Virus record (IMG/VR): IMGVR_UViG_3300033148_000585
Coordinates: 1 to 23,580 of that record
Strand: one strand, 5' to 3'
DNA: 23,580 bases
Source of the DNA: a virus
Part shown: positions 21,813 through 23,580 of the stretch, piece by piece
Layout: each line of letters begins with the position of its first letter
How positions within the stretch are numbered: the first letter of the stretch is position 1
Position numbers and translations under genes: made by a program
Notes under the pieces: generated by a model
Database searches by the model: none
What the model was told of the DNA's origin: nothing
What the model saw: the letters and a program-made list of their open reading frames with translations, nothing else

Positions 21813-22247
21813 ATGCATAATGACTACTTAAAATATTGGCGAGTTATCCGTCAATATATCAAAATCAAATACAATCTCACTCAATCAGATTTAGACATTC
21901 TTTTATTTTTAAAATCTGAATCTTATTTTTCTAAAGACAAGTTTTTAGAGTTTGATGAAATACTCAGTTGGGACAAACAACGTTTTGAAAAACTAAGACA
22001 ACAAGGATGGATTGAAGTGTTTAGAAAAAGAGTTGGTAAACACAAAGCTTTGTATCAACTATCTTTTAAATCAAAAAGAGTATTAAACTCTATTTATAAA
22101 AAATTAAATGGGGAAGAAATACCGACCAGCCCCTCACAAAATAAAATGTTTGCAAAGAATGTATCGTACTCAGATAAAGTTTATAGGAATATGATTATAG
22201 AAATGAATCGTTCTATAAAACAACAACGACATCTCTCTCATGAGTAA
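21813..22247 (+). CDS. Winged-helix, MarR-like transcriptional regulator
   Basis: This is the only plus-strand gene. The 144-residue protein looks like a winged helix-turn-helix DNA-binding protein: helices in YWRVIRQYIKIKYNLTQSDL and DILLFLKSESYFS, a recognition-helix region around DEILSWDKQRFEKLRQQGW (about 48-66), and a wing-like strand pair IEVFRKRVGKHKALYQLSF (about 67-85). The C-terminal part is basic. MarR-type proteins bind palindromic operators, often in their own promoter, and a palindrome lies in the gap 18 bases upstream. It may therefore control itself and the divergent late genes. The start ATG is not preceded by a Shine-Dalgarno. Its end overlaps the convergent groES by 35 bases. 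Confidence 0.8.
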   Translation: MHNDYLKYWRVIRQYIKIKYNLTQSDLDILLFLKSESYFSKDKFLEFDEILSWDKQRFEKLRQQGWIEVFRKRVGKHKALYQLSFKSKRVLNSIYKKLNGEEIPTSPSQNKMFAKNVSYSDKVYRNMIIEMNRSIKQQRHLSHE

Positions 22248-22470
22248 TCGTTACTTTCTCTCCACTGATAATCATTGTATAAGACTGACGCTTGTCAAAA
22301 TAAATCGTATCACCTTTTTTAATTACAGTGACATCACTGCCTGGTTCTAATACTTCAGCCTTTTGATAACGCAATCCTTTTGTGTCTTCATGAGATAGTA
22401 ATAGTCCTGAGTCTGTCTCTATCTCTTCTTGAATATTTTTTACAACTATATTTTTACCTATCGCTTTCAT
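22213..22470 (-). CDS. groES: GroES-like co-chaperonin (short Cpn10)
   Basis: The 85-residue protein follows the Cpn10 order: MKAIGKNIVVKNIQEEIETD (first strand), a mobile-loop segment DSGLLLSHEDTK, AEVLEPGSDV, IKKGDTIYFDK, and a closing VTITHERDVVVVL. It is shorter than GroES of E. coli (97 residues) and near the size of phage co-chaperonins. GroES caps the GroEL chamber during folding. The gene begins 17 bases inside the groEL 3' end, so translation may be coupled. The order EL then ES is opposite to the usual bacterial groES-groEL operon. The 3' end runs 35 bases into the convergent regulator gene. Confidence 0.85.
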   Translation of the reverse strand: MKAIGKNIVVKNIQEEIETDSGLLLSHEDTKGLRYQKAEVLEPGSDVTVIKKGDTIYFDKRQSYTMIISGEKVTITHERDVVVVL

Positions 22471-22966
22471 AAGAACGTGCCATTGTGATTATTGCATTAG
22501 TAGAAAGAATGGTTACAGCTACACTCACTGCGTTCTGTAATGCACTCTTTGTTACTTTCATTGGGTCTATAACGCCCATCTTGATAAGATTGCCATACTT
22601 TTCATTCTTTAAATCATAACCCTTTTGCCAACCTTTCACATCTTTATAGACTTCTTTAACGTCTAGTCCTGCATTTGCGAGTATCTGAGTTAAAGGTGCC
22701 TTTAAAGATTGTGATAAAATTGCGTAAGCAATTTTTAAATTTTTATTTTTACCCTTCTTCTTCTCAAATTCCTGCGCCATTCTATACAAAGCAAGCCCAC
22801 TTCCAGGTAATATCCCTTCTTCAAGTGCAGATTTTACAGCACATACTGCATCATCTACTCTATCATACAACTCTTTCTGCTCTAAATCTGTATTACCACC
22901 TACATATATCACACCGATTCCACCCGTCAAAGATGCAATCCTAGACTCAATAAACTCTTTGTCTGC
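22454..22966 (-). CDS. groEL: GroEL 3' part, in the -1 frame relative to the 5' part
   Basis: Read in this frame, the protein continues the chaperonin with ADKEFIESRIASLTGGIGVI, then the equatorial-domain motif RVDDAVCAVKSALEEGILPG (Asp equivalent to the ATP-hydrolysis Asp398 of E. coli is kept), and ILANAGLDV and GNLIKMGVIDPMKVTKSAL before ending MARSYESDR. GGG near residue 415 of E. coli is GSG here, and the usual Gly-Gly-Met tail is missing. There is no credible start codon: the ORF could open only at TTG 22930, within the motif. It joins the 5' part by a -1 frame change or by a missing base. Its stop lies inside groES. Confidence 0.85.
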   Translation of the reverse strand, partial: ADKEFIESRIASLTGGIGVIYVGGNTDLEQKELYDRVDDAVCAVKSALEEGILPGSGLALYRMAQEFEKKKGKNKNLKIAYAILSQSLKAPLTQILANAGLDVKEVYKDVKGWQKGYDLKNEKYGNLIKMGVIDPMKVTKSALQNAVSVAVTILSTNAIITMARSYESDR

Positions 22967-23580
22967 TTTTTAGTAGCGTTCTCATGAGCAACCCATAGCT
23001 CTTTGACTCTTTCTTCTATCTCTGTTTGGTTAGTTGTTGTTTCATCTTTAAGGATGACCGTTGAATCTCGACCAACTATCACCTTAGCCGCATGACCCAA
23101 ATCAGTAAAATTAATTATACTCAAGTCATCCCCTGTCTTCTCGCTAAAGTATGTAGCCCCCACAGATAAAGCAATGTCTTGCATCAGCTCGTGTTGCTTA
23201 TATCCAAATGATGGAGGAGTGATAGCACATATCTTCAAGTTTCTTTTCATTACGTTTGCTGCCAATGTGTTGGTCACATTGTTTGCACAAGGCGCAATAA
23301 TCAAAAGCTTCTTGCCTTCAGCTATGATGGGTTTTAAAATATTCTCTATTTGTAATATATTATTTATCTCTGCATCCGACACAAGAATATGAACATCCTC
23401 TAAAATACACTCATCTTTCTTTTGGTCGTTGATAAATAGTGGTGACAAATAGCCCCTATCCACTTTTATTCCGTTAGTTGTTTCAAAATACGTTTCACTA
23501 GTCTGGGACTTTTCTACTGTAACAATCCCATCCTCGCCTACACTTTCGTAGACATCTGCAATTATTTTCCCAATCTTATT
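22927..23580 (-). CDS. groEL: GroEL-like chaperonin, 5' part (partial at right edge)
   Basis: The frame is open to the window edge and codes for the end of the intermediate domain and the whole apical domain of a Cpn60. It begins around GKIIADVYESVGEDGIVTVE (matching E. coli around residue 160) and reads VDRGYLSPLFIND, KKLLIIAPCAN, HELMQDIALSVGATYFSE and VIVGRDSTVI, ending in LLSLGLHL and a premature stop. The last residues after ENATKK are out of the GroEL frame, which resumes at -1. Chaperonin folds phage proteins such as capsid subunits, with GroES from the next gene. The start codon lies right of the window. About 375 residues are covered when both parts are joined, against about 366 expected from E. 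coli for the same span. Confidence 0.9.
   Translation of the reverse strand, partial: NKIGKIIADVYESVGEDGIVTVEKSQTSETYFETTNGIKVDRGYLSPLFINDQKKDECILEDVHILVSDAEINNILQIENILKPIIAEGKKLLIIAPCANNVTNTLAANVMKRNLKICAITPPSFGYKQHELMQDIALSVGATYFSEKTGDDLSIINFTDLGHAAKVIVGRDSTVILKDETTTNQTEIEERVKELWVAHENATKKQTKSLLSLGLHL
22966..22972 (-). other. groEL frameshift site, A5G run
   Basis: On the minus strand the codons read ACT AAA AAG, then CAG in the 5' frame. The homologous frame resumes at GCA, taking the last G of AAG as its first base. Either one A is missing from an A6 run, or the ribosome slips by -1 on AAAAAG. A fully canonical A_AAA_AAG heptamer is not present, since the first base is T. Confidence 0.8.

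Noticed and set aside
22243-22255. Hairpin AGTAA-TCG-TTACT as terminator for the regulator
   Set aside because: Only a 5-base AT-rich stem with no clean T-run after it, and it lies in groES coding sequence.
22966-22972. A canonical -1 frameshift heptamer in groEL
   Set aside because: The site is T AAA AAG, not A AAA AAG, and no downstream stimulatory structure was evident, so programmed slippage was not claimed.
1-23580. tRNA genes, integrase or attachment sites
   Set aside because: I saw no tRNA-like cloverleaf, integrase motif or transposase sequence on reading the window.

Overview
The window looks like part of an AT-rich, tightly packed genome of a tailed bacteriophage, most likely marine and infecting a Bacteroidota (flavobacterial) host. 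The phage assignment rests on a portal protein, a large terminase, a holin, an M15-type endolysin and three fibre/adhesin proteins, two of which end in a peptidase S74 self-cleaving chaperone. The host guess rests on Bacteroidota-type -7 elements (TAnnTTTG) in several of the few intergenic gaps, on the near absence of Shine-Dalgarno sequences, and on many small proteins that, from memory, resemble those of uncultured marine phages. No integrase, tRNA, CRISPR or insertion sequence was seen.

All genes but one are on the minus strand, so transcription runs from right to left. At the right end (22213-23580) lies a phage chaperonin pair, a GroEL-like protein that runs off the window and carries an internal -1 frameshift, followed by a short GroES. 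The single plus-strand gene (21813-22247) is a winged-helix, MarR-like regulator. It is divergent from the main operon, and the 38-base gap between them holds two opposed -7 elements around a short palindrome.

Reading on to the left, 20969-21774 holds five small, mostly very basic proteins. Next come a 507-residue S74 fibre (19441-20964), four small genes of which two are cysteine-rich (18367-19438), a 48-residue gene, and a giant 2508-residue S74 fibre (10682-18208) that fills about a third of the window. That fibre contains about 57 copies of a 17-residue beta-roll repeat.

The segment 8151-10420 is a lysis region: tiny leader genes, two single-span membrane proteins, a secreted thioredoxin-fold protein without the CXXC motif, an M15 peptidase, a lipoprotein and a 3-TM holin. 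Then follow a coiled-coil protein and a third fibre (5888-7840) built on a 14-residue YadA-like repeat. A small conserved protein, a protein that reads as two fused GroES-like (Cpn10) domains, a possible small terminase, the large terminase and the portal come next. The left edge holds the first 33 codons of another gene, probably from the head-assembly group.

The genes form a late module for virion assembly, host attachment and lysis, with phage-supplied folding help. Most junctions are ATGA or TAATG overlaps, which suggests translational coupling. The most unusual points are the double-Cpn10 protein beside the packaging genes, the frameshifted groEL in an EL-then-ES order, the CXXC-less thioredoxin-like protein in the lysis cluster, and two adhesins with different beta-roll periods (14 and 17).
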